Shown: positions 11,311 through 22,990 of the stretch, piece after piece
Layout of the letters: every line of letters begins with the position of its first letter
How positions within the stretch are numbered: the first letter of the stretch is position 1
NCBI GenBank assembly: GCA_021292105.1
Contig: CM037871.1
Coordinates: 37,563,854-37,627,853, forward strand
Reading direction: 5' to 3'
DNA from: Anadara kagoshimensis
Taxonomy: Eukaryota > Mollusca > Bivalvia > Arcoida > Arcidae
DNA: 64,000 bases
The notes under the pieces: generated by a model
Database searches by the model: none
Told to the model about the DNA's origin: nothing
The model's input: the letters and a program-made list of their open reading frames with translations, nothing else
Translations under genes and position numbers: made by a program

Positions 11311-14231
11311 AGCTCACCTGACCGAAGGTCATGTGAGCTTATGGCATAGCGCAGCGTGTGTATGTGCGTGTGTGCGTGTGTGCGTGAGTGCGTGTGTGCG
11401 TGTGTGCGTGTGTGCGTCGTTAACACCTATTTTCGACTTCTCCTCTGAAACTACTGGGCAGTTTTTAATGAAACTTTGTCAGAAGTATATATGAGCCGGT
11501 GCAATTCAGATTTGTTCGTGGCATTGCTATGGCTACCATAACTAGGTCAAGGTGACCTAGGGGTGCAAAAATCTTAAAAAATCTTCTTCTCCGAAAGTAC
11601 TGATTGGAGAAAAAATCTGATGTGATATTTGGCTTCTCTATGGTCTTAAGCCTATAGTTTGTTCATTTTGTGAAATTCGGACAAAAAATAGGTTACGCGT
11701 TTTTGCGTTTAATTTTGAAAAAATCGTAAAATAGCTTCAAATTGTTATAACTTGACTATTTGACCAGATAATGACATGGGGTTTTCAGTTTTGACATCTT
11801 CTTGTTAGTATCTTCAAAATGAGGTCAAGGTCAATTGTGAAGGTCGTGACCTAATTTTTTTACCTCTGATTATAATTATTATCTCGAAAACTATAAACTT
11901 TTTGTATAGGCATGTATATTAGAATGTTGTAGGTATTGATACAACGATCATTTTGATGTATAGAAAAAGGTCATGGGTTTAAAGGTCAAGGTCACAGATG
12001 CAAAACAATACTGAAACGGTTAATTATCTCGAAAACTATAAACTTTTTGTATAGGCATGTATATTAGAATGTTGTAGGTATTGATACAACGATCATTTTG
12101 ATGTATAGAAAAAGGTCATGCGTTCAAAGGTCAAGGTCACAGATGCGTAACAATACGGAAATGGTTAATTATCTCGAAAACTATAAACTTTTTGTATAGG
12201 CTTGTATATTAGAATGTTGTAGGTATTGATACAACGGTCATTTTGATGTATAGAAAAAGGTCCTGGGTTCAAAGGTCAAGTTCACAGATGCGAAACAATA
12301 CAGAAATGGCTAATTATCTCGAAAACTATAAACATTTTGTATAGGCTACTATATTAGAATGTCGTAGGAATAGAATCAACGATTATTTTGATGTATAGAA
12401 AAAGGTCATGGGTTCAAAGGTCAAGGTCACAGATGCAAAACAATACCGAAATGATTAATTATCTCGAAAACTATAAACTTTTTGTATAGGCTTGTATATT
12501 AGAATGTTGTAGGTATTGATACAATGATCATTTTGATGTATAGAAAAAGGTCATTGGTTGAAAGGTCAAGGTCACAGATGTGAAACAATACCGAAATGGT
12601 TAATTATCTCGAAAACTATAAACTTTTTGTATAGGCATGTATATTAGAATGTTGTAGGTATTAATACAATGGTCATTTTAATGTATAGAAAAAGGTCATG
12701 GGTTTAAAGGTCAAGGTCACAGATGCAAAACAATACCGAAATGGTAAATTATCTCGAAAACTATAAACTTTTTGTATAGGCTTGTATATAATAATGTTGT
12801 AGGTATTGATACAACGATCATTTTGATGTATAGAAAAAGGTCATGCGTTCAAAGGTCAAGGTCACAGATGCGTAACAATACGGAAACGGTTAATTATCTC
12901 GAAAACTATAAACTTTTTGTATAGGCTTGTATATTAGAATATTGTAGGTATTGATACAACGGTCATTTTGATGTATAGAAAAAGGTCATTGGTTGAAAGG
13001 TCAAGGTCACAGATGTGAAACAATACCGAAATGGTTAATTATCTCGAAAACTATAAACTTTTTGTATAGGCATGTATATTAGAATGTTGTAGGTATTGAT
13101 ACAATGGTCATTTTAATGTATAGAAAAAGGTCATGGGTTCAAAGGTCAAGGTCACAGATGCAAAACAATACCGAAATGGTAAATTATCTCGAAAACTATA
13201 AACTTTTTGTATAGGCTTGTATATTAGAATGTTGTAGGTATTGATACAACGGTCATTTTGATGTATAGAAAAAGGTCATGGGTTCAAAGGTCAAGGTCAC
13301 AGATGCAAAACAATACAGAAATGGCTAATTATCTCGAAAACTATAAACATTTTGTATAGGCATCTATATTAGAATGCCGTAGGTATTGAATCAACGATTA
13401 TTTTGATGTATAGAAAAAGGTCATGGGTTCAAAGGTCAAGGTCACATGCAAAACAATACCGAAATGATTAATTATCTCGAAAACTATAAACTTTTTGTAT
13501 AGGCTTGTATATTAGAATGTTGTAGGTATTGATACAATGATCATTTTGATGTATAGAAAAAGATCATTGGTTGAAAGGTCAAGGTCACAGATGTGAAACA
13601 ATACCGAAATGGTTAATTATCTCGAAAACTATAAACTTTTTGTATAGGCATGTATATTAGAATGTTGTAGGTATTGATACAACGGTCATTTTGATGTATA
13701 GAAAAAGGTCATGGGTTCAAAGGTCAAGGTCACAGATGCAAAACAATACCAAAATGGTAAATTATCTCCAAAACTATAAACTTTTTGTATAGGCTTGTAT
13801 ATTAGAATGTTGTAGGTATTGATACAACGATCATTTTGATGTATAGAAAAAGGTCATGGGTTCAAAGGTCAAGGTCACAGATGTGAAACAATACAGAAAT
13901 GGTTAATTATCTCGAAAACTATAAACTTTTTGTATAGGCTTGTATATTAGAATGTTGTAGGTATTGATACAACAATCATTTTGATGTATAGAAAAAGGTC
14001 ATGGGTTCAAAGGTCAAGGTCACAGATGTGAAACAATACTGAAATGGTTAATTATCTTGAAAACTATTAACTTTTTGTATAGGCATGTATATTAGAATGT
14101 TGTAGGTATTGATACAATGGTTATCATGATGTAAAGAAAAAAGTCATTGGGGTCTAGAATTTATGTTTTTAAATCTATCAGCTAGCCATTAGTTATCAGG
14201 TGAGCGTATCAGGCCCATGGGCCTCTTGTTT
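11311..14231 (+). mobile_element. Pearl/Helentron-like non-autonomous element with tandem core
   Basis: The left end is a hairpin (AGCTCAC..GACCgaaGGTC..GTGAGCT, 11311-11339), followed by a GT/GC-rich tract (11350-11417) and a unique segment. The core is sixteen 145-bp units (11881 to about 14140). The right end is caggtgagcg, then the perfect palindrome aggcccatgggcct (14211-14224), then cttgttt. There is no coding capacity. This design (5' flank, tandem core, 3' hairpin, ends containing GGTGAGC) matches the bivalve pearl elements, which are usually linked to Helentrons. The element sits in the host T-rich/TTTTAC context with no obvious target duplication, as expected for rolling-circle elements. 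The family assignment is from memory. Confidence 0.78.
11881..14140. repeat. 145-bp tandem array, 16 units
   Basis: Each unit starts atctcgaaaactataaac. Starts fall at 11881, 12026, 12171, 12316, 12461, 12606, 12751, 12896, 13041, 13186, 13331, 13474, 13619, 13764, 13909 and 14054. The spacing is exactly 145 every time except one unit of 143 (lost ga at about 13446). The last unit is partial. Fourteen units contain an intact TCAAGGTCA; one has TCAAGTTCA. Shared variants recur at multiples of 145 (for example 435 and about 1015 bases), so blocks of units have been duplicated together. Confidence 0.97.
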
Positions 14232-15638
14232 TACAAAAAAATAATGATTTTTCACATTAATGTGATATTTTATCATTTATTCATTCATATATCGCACATA
14301 AAATGTAATTAATCATTTAAGACTACAGGTAAATTTTTAACAATAAATCTTTTTTTTCAAGGCTTTTTCATTAATTTATTACTGCACATGTATCTTCCTA
14401 CATTTTTTTCTACACTTTTTTCCTTATTAATGTACATTGTATTTTATGATGATTTTTTTGAAGTTCAGTAAATTTGAAATTTCAATTTTCCAAAAACTAA
14501 ATCTTTCTATCCATTTCTTTTCATAAAATATAGCCTGTTGGTAATTCATTACTGGTAGATTGCATCATTCCCATCCAAGCAACCCAACTCCTATCCCACA
14601 GACCTCCTCCCCTCCTAGACCCACATTTTAGAAGTGCATTTTTAGGCTATTATGTAGGGTGATTTTTATTTTTGGATCTGAAGTTCCTTGGACACACTCA
14701 ATGTAAAATAAAAAATTAGAAAATTAATTAAATTCAGTTTTAATTGTTTTCTGCCTGTCCAAAAATTCCTGCTTGGCAAGTTTGGTCAATTTTTCTGTGT
14801 CTGTGGTATCTTTTTTTTAAAAAGCCAACAAACTAAAAATTAATTTTGTGTGGCCTTGGCTACTTGTTAGATAATCTGACAAACTAAAAATTAATTTGGT
14901 GTGGCCTTGGCCACATTGTTAGATAAGTTGCTATAAGATCTATAATAGTACCACCCCCACAGATAAACTTTTATTAAATAAATCAATTATATCCAGAACA
15001 ATGACTGAATTCTGACGAACATTTTCCATTCCTGTACTTGTAACATCCCAGACCCAGTTGTTTATATCTGGATTAGTTTACTCACTTAATTTAACAAATT
15101 AAAATACATCCATAAAAACCAATGTACCATTAATAAATCAATGGATTTTTAAAACAAAACTTCAAAATAAAAAAATTGTACAAAAAAACATAATATTGCT
15201 GCTGTTGTTTGAAATTAGGCTGATATACTAACAGATCAGAATCTCAGATTTTAGTGTTTTCTACAGGAGATTAAAAGATTAATAATAATAATGATGATGA
15301 TGATGGTAATAACTAGAATTTTAACTGGTAAGCACAGTGGCAAAAGTTTTCTGCCACATGTGACCCTAACATTTTAACCCTCCTTATGACCACCAGAAGT
15401 AGTTTTGAGTCTATGAGTCCCTGGGTTTGTTGATACTGTACTGTTTGTTGGTACAGTCTGTCATTTTCATTAAAGTTTAAATTTCATATTGTAGATGTTT
15501 TAATACACATTTTTCAACAATTTATCAATAAATAATAAACAATTTAATTTTATATATAAGTATAAAAATATAAGTACATTGTATAAGTGAATTTTTAAAA
15601 TTTAAAAAAAATTACATCAGCATTATGTGTTGCAGTTA
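14232..15638 (+). other. Intron 1, middle part
   Basis: AT-rich intronic DNA with a two-copy 51-bp tandem duplication (starting at 14829 and 14880; shared caaactaaaaattaattt and tgtggccttggc). It also has a short ATG/ATA-rich simple repeat (15280-15310). No exon was recognised. Confidence 0.6.
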
Positions 15639-15640
15639 TA

Positions 15641-15827
15641 CAGTAAAACCTCGATTCATCGCCACCATTTGTTCAGTCAAATTTTGGCGTTATAAAGGGG
15701 TTTGGCGATGAATTGGGGAAGGTGGATAAAGAAAAACATAAACAAAATGGATTTTGGGACTTCAAAATATTGTGGCGATAAGCTAGGTGGCAAAGTTATC
15801 GAGGGGCATTATAATCAGGTTTTACTG
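15641..15827. mobile_element. Pogo/Tc1-type MITE
   Basis: A 187-bp element with perfect terminal CAGTAAAACC..GGTTTTACTG and TA on both sides. It is the same family as 20558-20744 and the degenerate relics at about 19547-19674, 21200-21425 and 23598-23735. The short ORF starting at 15702 lies inside it and is not a gene. Confidence 0.85.
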
Positions 15828-15902
15828 TATATGTATGGAAATTTAAAAGATATTGGTGGAGTGGAGAAATGTGATTTTAGTCAAGATTCTTCACTTATGT
15901 AG

Positions 15903-16078
15903 AGATGGTTAATTCAGGGATGGTGGAGGAAACCAGAGTGTCCAGAGAAAACATTGACTTTAGGCAAACTGCCTGGGTGGGGTAGGATCTGCCAGGGTGG
16001 GGCTCAAACCTAGGTGATGCGAGCGGCTGTTATCTGTTAACATATCTTTTAGAACACTTGACCATTGAGGCCACTTTG
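15903..16078 (-). mobile_element. SINE family 2 fragment (minus strand)
   Basis: The body signature (complement of ggtttcctccaccatccctgaa) lies at the left. The degenerate B-box-like complement (ctcaaacctaggtg) and head (tttagaacacttgacca) lie towards the right. The shared tail is largely missing. Confidence 0.6.
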
Positions 16079-16089
16079 AAAGAACATAA

Positions 16090-17640
16090 TTCATGTTGTG
16101 ATTTTTAAAGTCCAACATAAAAAGTTTAGGTAGGAAAAATTGACAATAGAAAAAAATTAATCAAAATCAGGGGGAAAACTATCAGTCTTGGTTTAACATG
16201 TTTTACATAGGCTCAACATAGAAAGTACATGTATAATAATGTATGAATTAAGAATATTAGTACAAATAAATGACAAATGGTTAAGAAATGAAATTGATGG
16301 AAGCAAATTTAAGAAGAAATTATGGTATTCACATTGATCATCTTAAGCCCAAAATGAAAAAAAATGAAGGATATGCCTCCCAAGTTTGTGTGCATCACAG
16401 ATGAAACGACAAAAGAAAATCTTTCTAACTGAAAAAAACCTAAAATTTGAAGAAAAAAAAATTATACAATTCACAACAACAAAAAAGTTGATGTATGACC
16501 TACAAAATTGTTGTCCATCACACAATAAAAAACATGACGATAAGTCTGAAAAATAATGTTTTAATCTAAAAAAAAGTTGTTAGTGTAGGTAAGTGGACAG
16601 TGATTTATAAATGAGCAGAGAAGAGATGATATTTAGTGGATTAGTGGACAGGGAGGTAGTTAGGTATGATAAATGTAGTATGTTTACAGTATGTGACCAA
16701 TGACTTGAAAAATGGGTTCAGATGCACAAGAAGTCACAATTTTTAGATCTTCGCATTTTTCAAAAGCATTTAGACTGACTAACATTCCTGAAAATTTAAA
16801 ATCAATATATAAAAATTTTTTCTTAAAGTATTTGTGAATTTCAAATATAAACTTTAATGTATTGTGCACAATTTGTTGACATGGTTGGACTTTCTAGTCC
16901 ATTTCTATCCTCTGCCTTTTGAAGAAAGAGGGGGGTATTAAATTCAAGTTTTTGTCCATTCCTCCATCCAGTCCAAATTCTTGTCTGTGCAAATTCTCCA
17001 TAACTATGAAGCACTATTTCATGAAACTTCACAGGTGCAAAAACATCAGCATTGATAGGAGATGTGCATATCGTTAAACTGAGTTGGTTTGCTCATTTTT
17101 CTTTTAACATAAAATCACAAAAAAGAACCTGCTGGCGGGAGATCCTAATTTATTAAATTTACTTGTCTCAGTCTGACATCATAGTGTAACTGGACATTTA
17201 ACATTCATAGTTACACATAAAGCCATGATAGAAAATGTGACCACTTATTTGAGAAATCCTAACCTTTTTTTCCAAATATAGCTAATTTCTATTGCTTCAA
17301 TGAGGTAATAAACTAATAGAATTTATTCAAACATTTTTGTTCTAGTGGGTTTGTTTCAGGTCCTCAAATAATACTATGACCATACCACACATTACTCTCA
17401 TGCCTGTTCAAAGTCAGGAGTTTTATAATCAGCAGTCCCAAATCTGTGTTTGTCTTATTTTTCTTCTTTCTATGATTTACATGTATTCTTGATTGTTGCC
17501 AAGTATCAGTATAATTTTTTCCCTTTACAAATTTCTCTCTTACATCTGTAATATTCATTCAGTTTAAAACCTGTTAAATTCTCCTGCTGTTGATTAATAT
17601 AATACTGTCCTGGTTAAAAATGGATATTGTATTTTTTTGT
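16090..17640 (+). other. Intron 1, repeat-poor stretch
   Basis: AT-rich DNA without a recognised exon. The segment 16880-17070 looks like a fragment of a dispersed repeat, because the complement has phased Trp/Gly-rich short ORFs without splice sites, but I could not define ends. Confidence 0.45.
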
Positions 17641-17654
17641 TTTCTGTTACATTT

Positions 17655-18175
17655 GAGGCTGTAGTAACCAGGGTCTAAAGCTGCTTTAGCCAATGCACCT
17701 CTCAGTGCCTAATTTTAGTGACTGTTCAGGGATTTATCAGGGTCTTTTAAGAAAAGGCCCTAAACTAAAAATTGGGAAAAACTATCAACTTTTTGCTCAT
17801 TTTGGGAAAACTTTGACATAATTTTTGATGCCATTAATGCTTTTAGTGTATTGAGTTGATTCAGCTATGTATCTGGTACGATTTTTTAATTGGAAATTTT
17901 CTCAGCCCATTTTGGGAAAAAATGAATGTTTTTCCATTGGGAATGGGGCCGAATTTCAGCTCTAAATAGGCTCTTGATAAATCCCTGCTGTTCTTTCACC
18001 AAGCACTCAGCATTTAGAAATGAATTAAGTCACTGTGTCCTTAAGAAGAGACCTTAAAAGAACTTTCCCTGCTCATTGCCTTGAGTGCACTGCAAAGGTA
18101 AAAATTTCTGTTATTTCATCTATAGATGGTGATGTCTCAATATAAGTAAAATATTGACTGGGACAAAAAAACTGC
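17655..18175 (+). mobile_element. SINE (family 1 type) interrupted by a MITE
   Basis: The head (gtagtaaccagggtctaaagc) and body reach gtgactgtt at 17726. The body resumes at ctgttctttcacc (17988), continues to the shared tail (tgatgtctcaatataagtaaaatattgactggg) and ends near 18175. The two halves join to the same order seen at 29337-29683 and 41960-42300. The interruption is the element at 17727-17987. Confidence 0.8.
17727..17987. mobile_element. MITE nested in a SINE, 5-bp target duplication
   Basis: A 261-bp element with terminal inverted repeat CAGGGATTTATCA..TGATAAATCCCTG (13 of 13 paired). ctgtt occurs immediately on both sides (17722-17726 and 17988-17992), and uninterrupted SINE copies carry a single gactgttcttt at this point. 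This proves insertion. Termini CAGGG..CCCTG suggest a hAT-type non-autonomous element. Confidence 0.9.
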
Positions 18176-18482
18176 ATTCAATCAATTGATAAAAAAAACC
18201 ATTGCCACCCACCCACATAGTGATATAAATCTGATATTAGATTTCTGTTTTGTGTTTCAATATCTTTATATCATTTACAAGGAATGATTTAGCCGGTAAT
18301 TCAGTGTCAGTATCCAAGGGTTACGATGTTTCATTCATTAGTTACCTTTATAAGATATGTACAATCTCCGATACTTGTACTATCATACTTTAGTATCAGT
18401 CCATGTATACTCCCACACCAAACATAAAATCACAAGATTAATGCATTGATAAGTTGATTTCAATAGTACATTCACTTTTAAC

Positions 18483-18715
18483 TGTGGCAATTTAAACAAT
18501 ATAATATTTCTTTTCCGCATCAATTTAAATAATAATTTTTTTTTCTGTATCAATTTAAACAATAAAATATTTCTTTTTTTTTTGTATCAATTTAAACAAT
18601 ATAATATTTCTTTTTCTGCACCAATTTAAATAATAAATTTTTTTCTGCATTAATTTAAACAATAAAATATTTCTTTTTTCTGTATCAATTTAAGCGATAA
18701 AATATTTCTTTTTCC
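18483..18715. repeat. Degenerate 35-38-bp tandem repeat
   Basis: About six copies of a unit built on ctgtatcaatttaaacaata followed by aaatatttc and a T run. It ends 87 bases outside the left boundary of the giant inverted repeat. Confidence 0.85.
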
Positions 18716-19546
18716 TGGAAACAACATTTTTTTAAGATTTAAATACCCGAAAATAACAGAAAAAATTTATAAATTGGTTTGATTTATAAAAGATATTTTC
18801 TGTAAGATACCAGTATTTTCAATTATTATTTTCTCTAAATCTGACTTTTAAGAACTTGGACTACATGTATTCTGCTATATTTGGGATAATTGATTGACAT
18901 CACATGATTCCAATCTCTGAATGTCATTTATTTATATGTAATTTATGATAATGACACCATCAGTTTAGATCAGTGTGTGTGCATGGTTGTCACATTATGG
19001 TTGAAAAAGTTGATCTCTCCCTTGTGTGGAATTGAGAACTTCCATATCAAAAAATTGACTGGAATGTCACAGAAAAATGTCGTCCGTTGATAAGAAAATA
19101 TTGACTTTCAGTCATGATGTGATTTTAATATGTGAATGTTATTGCTTATGTGTAAATAACGAAAATGATGCCATTAGTTTTTTGTTGTCGTAAGTGGTTG
19201 TGATGTAAAGGGTTGGGAAAAGTTTTTACCACTCTTGCGTGGGATAGAGAAATCTACTTTAGAAAATCGACAGGAATGGCAGGAAAAAAACTTTGTCCGT
19301 GGGTGAGAAAATATTGACTTTCAGTCATGACGCAATTCTAATCTCTGAATATCATTAATTTTCTGTATAAGTTTTATATCAAGATCTATTATTATCAGAG
19401 ATTACAGGTGTTACAAAACAGATATTGACCCACTTATCTAATACTATTAATATTTTATATTTTTATCATTAAGATGTCTAACCATTTGAACAAATTGAAA
19501 TTAGAAGTTCAACTGGTATCATTTCATTTAGGTCTTTTATATACAC

Positions 19547-19674
19547 TAAAGCTTCGTTATAATGCCCCTCGATAAATTGCCACCTCGTTTATTGCCACAC
19601 TATTTTGAAGTCCCAAAATTCATTTTGTTTATGTTTTATGAACAAATGGTGGCAATGAATCAAGGTTTTACTGT
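19547..19674. mobile_element. Pogo/Tc1-type MITE relic (deleted copy)
   Basis: A shortened member of the CAGTAAAACC family in inverted orientation: taaagcttcgttataatgcccctcgataaa at the left and gaatcaaggttttactgta at the right. The middle is deleted relative to 20558-20744. The inverted partner lies at about 51962-52095. Confidence 0.75.
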
Positions 19675-19677
19675 ACA

Positions 19678-19892
19678 GGGTTTCCATCATGGCACATGAA
19701 ACATTGTATAATTTTTGAAGCATTTTTGTTATAAACGTCCCTTAAAATTTCTTTGGATGTGTCTGTGATGGCACAATCTTGATCACACTGGGATCCAGAA
19801 ATATTAATCTCCAGACCATCCCTGAAAATTGTATATGATATGGAGCCATTTGTCCATTAGTCCCCAAGTTTCCAAAATTGAGGGAAAACCCT
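19678..19892. mobile_element. Probable MITE with CAGGGTTT-type ends
   Basis: The left end CAGGGTTTCC and right end GGAAAACCCTG pair with one extra base. It lies directly beside the MITE relic at 19547-19674. No clean target duplication was found, so confidence is moderate. The inverted copy is near 51744-51961. Confidence 0.5.
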
Positions 19893-19929
19893 GTTTATGG
19901 TTATTTTGGAAAAGTGCTTTATGCCCGAA

Positions 19930-20095
19930 TCTTATATTGAGGTGATATGTTTAGAAATGGTGGAGAAAATTAGAGTACCTGTAAGGAACTACTGACTTGA
20001 CAAACTAGGATCTACCATAGCATGGTCTGAACCTAGGTGACAAGAAACGCTGAACCGTAAGCTAGAATTTTAGACCACTTTGCTTAGCGAGGACT
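19930..20095 (-). mobile_element. SINE family 2 fragment (minus strand)
   Basis: Contains the complement of the body (gtggagaaaattagagtacct) and of the head (tagaattttagaccacttt), with a degraded B-box (ctgaacctaggtgaca). It is duplicated in the right arm near 51540-51705. Confidence 0.6.
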
Positions 20096-20557
20096 ATCAC
20101 AGGCAAAATGTAAATGGATTTGATTTATATAGAGTTCAAAACTAAGCATTTTTGAATAATGAACATGGTTGTATCAAAAACCATTATGGTTAACTAAATG
20201 GTTCATTATTGGGTCCTAATGGTTTGTTTTTGACATCCTGATAATTTTAGCACTCATAAAATTTAAGTTAAAATTAAAATCATAGTACAGATAGTGCAAA
20301 GGTTCTTTTTTATCTCTTTATAGTTTTTTTTTTCAAAATGAAATACTCTTTTGAAAAATGATTGCTGACCATTTAAGTTTGTTTGTCTCTCCTAGTATAT
20401 GCAAGATATCTGTTGTGAGGTCTTTGTTTGGTATACTGAAGTTGGTGAATGGCCGGGTAGGTCATTTGGAAGAGCCTCCCACTAGTATTGGGAAGTTCCC
20501 AGGTTTGAGTTCTGGTTTGGCTGTTGCATTTCGCCCTTTTTTGTAAGATTTCTTATA

Positions 20558-20744
20558 CAGTAAAACCTCAATTCATCGCCACCATTTGTTCAGTCAAATT
20601 TTGGCATTATAAAGGGGTTTGGCGATAAATTGAGGGAAGCGGATAAAGAAAAACATAAACAAAATGGATTTTGGGACTTCAAAATAGTGTGGCGATAAGC
20701 GAGGTGGCAAAGTTATCGAGGGGCATTATAATGAGGTTTTACTG
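20558..20744. mobile_element. Pogo/Tc1-type MITE
   Basis: 187 bases, perfect CAGTAAAACCTC / GAGGTTTTACTG ends, TA on both sides. It lies 189 bases upstream of exon 2. It is nearly identical in sequence and length to 15641-15827, indicating recent activity of the family. The inverted copy is at about 50888-51074. Confidence 0.87.
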
Positions 20745-20932
20745 TATATATAAAACTATATATAAGGAAACTGAAACTTGATACATAATGGAACATATTA
20801 CAGATATTGAAGATGGCTGACCTTGACCTTGGGCTGTTTCATTATATAACTTCAGTGTTTTTCAGACAGGACTTGCAATCATTTCATTGTTGACATTTAA
20901 TTATAAAGTTACCTGTTTTTTACTTTTTGTAG

Positions 20933-21037
20933 TTCCTGCCCAAGTACAGATGCACCTATTATCAGAAGAAAGAGATGCCGTCCAAAATGTACTCCACAAT
21001 TTTGTCTTGCTCATCCCAAAGCTATTTGTTCTGCGAT
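20933..21037 (+). CDS. IGFBP-domain gene, exon 2 (left-arm copy, one base short)
   Basis: Acceptor tttttgtag precedes the exon and donor GCGAT|gtaagt follows. With one additional base near 20946, as in the inverted copy at 50594-50699, the exon joins exon 1 in phase and reads 36 residues including RKRCRPKC and FCLAHPKAIC. As written here the exon is 105 bases and the frame is lost after about five codons. The run concerned reads gtacagatg here and gtacaagatg in the other arm, which is the pattern of a homopolymer sequencing deletion, although a true allelic frameshift is not excluded. Confidence 0.82.
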
Positions 21038-21199
21038 GTAAGTATTGAACTTATAAATTTTTGTCAGGGTTATATCTCACAAGGTGTTTAGAGAGAATCT
21101 TCATATTAAGTATACTTGTACATTATATCAAGGTGATGTTCAGCATATGGCAATTGGGTGTCTGTAACCAACTTGACAGGGGTATTATGTTTCAAGAGA

Positions 21200-21425
21200 G
21201 AGAGCTCTGGTTAATCCACAGTAAAATATCAATTCATTGTCACTATTCATTTAGTCAGATTATAGAATTAAAATTGGTTTTGGCCATGCATTGAGGGAGG
21301 CTCATAAAGAGAGGTATAGAAGAAATGGATTTAAAGATTTGGGGACTTCAAACTGGTGTAGTGTCAGTAATATGTGAAGTGGCAAAGTTATCAAGGGGGC
21401 ATTATAATTAGGTCTTACTTTATAT
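21200..21425. mobile_element. Degenerate pogo/Tc1-type MITE relic
   Basis: Homologous to 20558-20744 (cacagtaaaatatcaattcat at the left, cattataattaggtcttact at the right) but with many substitutions and small insertions. The ORF at 21061-21294 overlaps it and is not regarded as a gene. Confidence 0.65.
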
Positions 21426-21549
21426 TAAAAAACATGACTACCATAAGTTGATAAATACTAAAAAGTAGGTACAGTACAGGCCTGTCAGAAATTTAACAGT
21501 AACTGAGTAAGCTAACAAATTAGCACTGAATCAGCAGTCCATTATATAT

Positions 21550-21815
21550 ATTCCTCGCAAACTAGTTTGAGGGGACTATCGAGGAATCACCATGTCTGTC
21601 TGTCTGTCTGTCTGTCCTTCAATGTAAAATTGTGTCTGGGGAAATATCTCATTATTGCTGTGGATAAAACTTCACAAGAATAATCTATATGATCCAAAGG
21701 TGTGCCATGACTTTAAACCAAGGTCATATCAGAAAGTTCAAGGTCACAGCAAAACATTAAACCCACTGTAGATGTTGGGGCAAGGGAAGAGACAGTTCTA
21801 GTTTCTTTTGTTACT
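21550..21815 (+). mobile_element. Pearl/Helentron-type 5' fragment with (GTCT)n
   Basis: Begins with a hairpin-forming cctcgcaaactagtttgagg and then ggaatcaccatgtctgtctg. Downstream it has ttcaaggtcacagc and ends in a segment with ctagtttcttttg. Related left ends occur at 22700-22990 and 62205-62425 (ggaatcaccctgt). This suggests a second family of hairpin-ended bivalve elements. Confidence 0.5.
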
Positions 21816-22699
21816 CGTTAGTTAGACTATATCTCTGCAGATGCTATTTATCTCTCAGCAACTTTTCAGTCACTAGCTGTTCATGTCTCAACCAATCAAC
21901 AGCCAAGCTTTGACCCACCTTTCGTTGGCTCAGTGTTTAACTTTCGACAGGTCCGTACTGAAGTTAACTACTGTAGGTAGATCACAAGTAGTAGGTGGAG
22001 AACTACTTACCTTAAATCAAAATACAAACAAAATACTTTTAACTTATTTGATTAAATCACTCATACATTTATTATAAAATACTAATACTATGAAATATTT
22101 AACTGACCGATTCCTTAAAGAATGTATTTATTGTTTATTTTATTTTCTTTAAATGTAAAAATATATTACATTGTTAATAGGTATATAATGATGTCTAATG
22201 GCCACCTATCATGATTGTAGGTCTTAGTTGGTCTCCTTAACTTGCTTTTGATGTTAAAACCAAATTCTAAACATTTTTTTGTCCGTGAAAATTTTTCAAT
22301 ATTTTTCTTTATTGTATTTAAAACAATATTATTTTTTCATCTAAAAATACTTTTAATAAGTTCATTGATATTTGGAATATTTGATGGATTGAGAACATTA
22401 AAATATTTTAAATATTAAATGTGTAGGGATGGACTTAGAGTACTAAGACTAAAATATGGCTGGCTGATTATCATATACATGTAGTTTGTGGAGTTTTGGC
22501 CTCACTTCCTTGGTGGAAGTTTACATGTTTAACCTAACTTGTCAGTTTCAAAGTTTTTACTTTGATTGTGAAAATTACTGTCAAGTCAAACCTGTTTTAA
22601 GTTACATGTATTTAATTGAACCTGTAAATGTAGCTTCTATGAGCAGGTAGCTTCAGCATAAAGGTTAAATAAAATTGATACATACACTGATTTGTCCTT

Positions 22700-22990
22700 T
22701 AGTTATAATACCCCCAACCCCACAAATAAAGTTTAGGGGGTGCTAGGAATCACCCTGTGCGTCTGTCTCAATATCCTGTATGCTCTATATCTTCCATGTC
22801 TATGGATGGATTTTTATCAAACTTTACAGAGATTTAAACCTACACGAGGTGATGTGGTTTAAGTGCATAGGTCAATATTACAAGATCAAATCTTACAAAT
22901 AATAACTTGTTAATGTTAGGGGCATTTCTTTCCTATTGACTTAGAAATTTACAGAATATTTTCACAAGTATAAAAACGGAAAACTTTTCC
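22700..22990 (+). mobile_element. Hairpin-ended element fragment, ggaatcaccctgt family
   Basis: taatacccccaacccc and gtttagggggtgctagg can pair. They are followed by ggaatcaccctgtgcgtctg and atgtctatggatggattttt, shared with 62205-62425. The right end is not defined. Confidence 0.45.

Noticed and set aside
11238-11426. His/Thr-rich minus-strand ORF
   Set aside because: Reading of the GT/GC-rich simple repeat at the 5' part of the pearl-like element.
11881-14140. CRISPR-like array
   Set aside because: Units are 145 bp with no unique spacers, in eukaryotic intronic DNA inside a transposable element.
15702-15902. 66-codon ORF
   Set aside because: Lies mostly within a MITE of 187 bp and is not preserved in the second copy.
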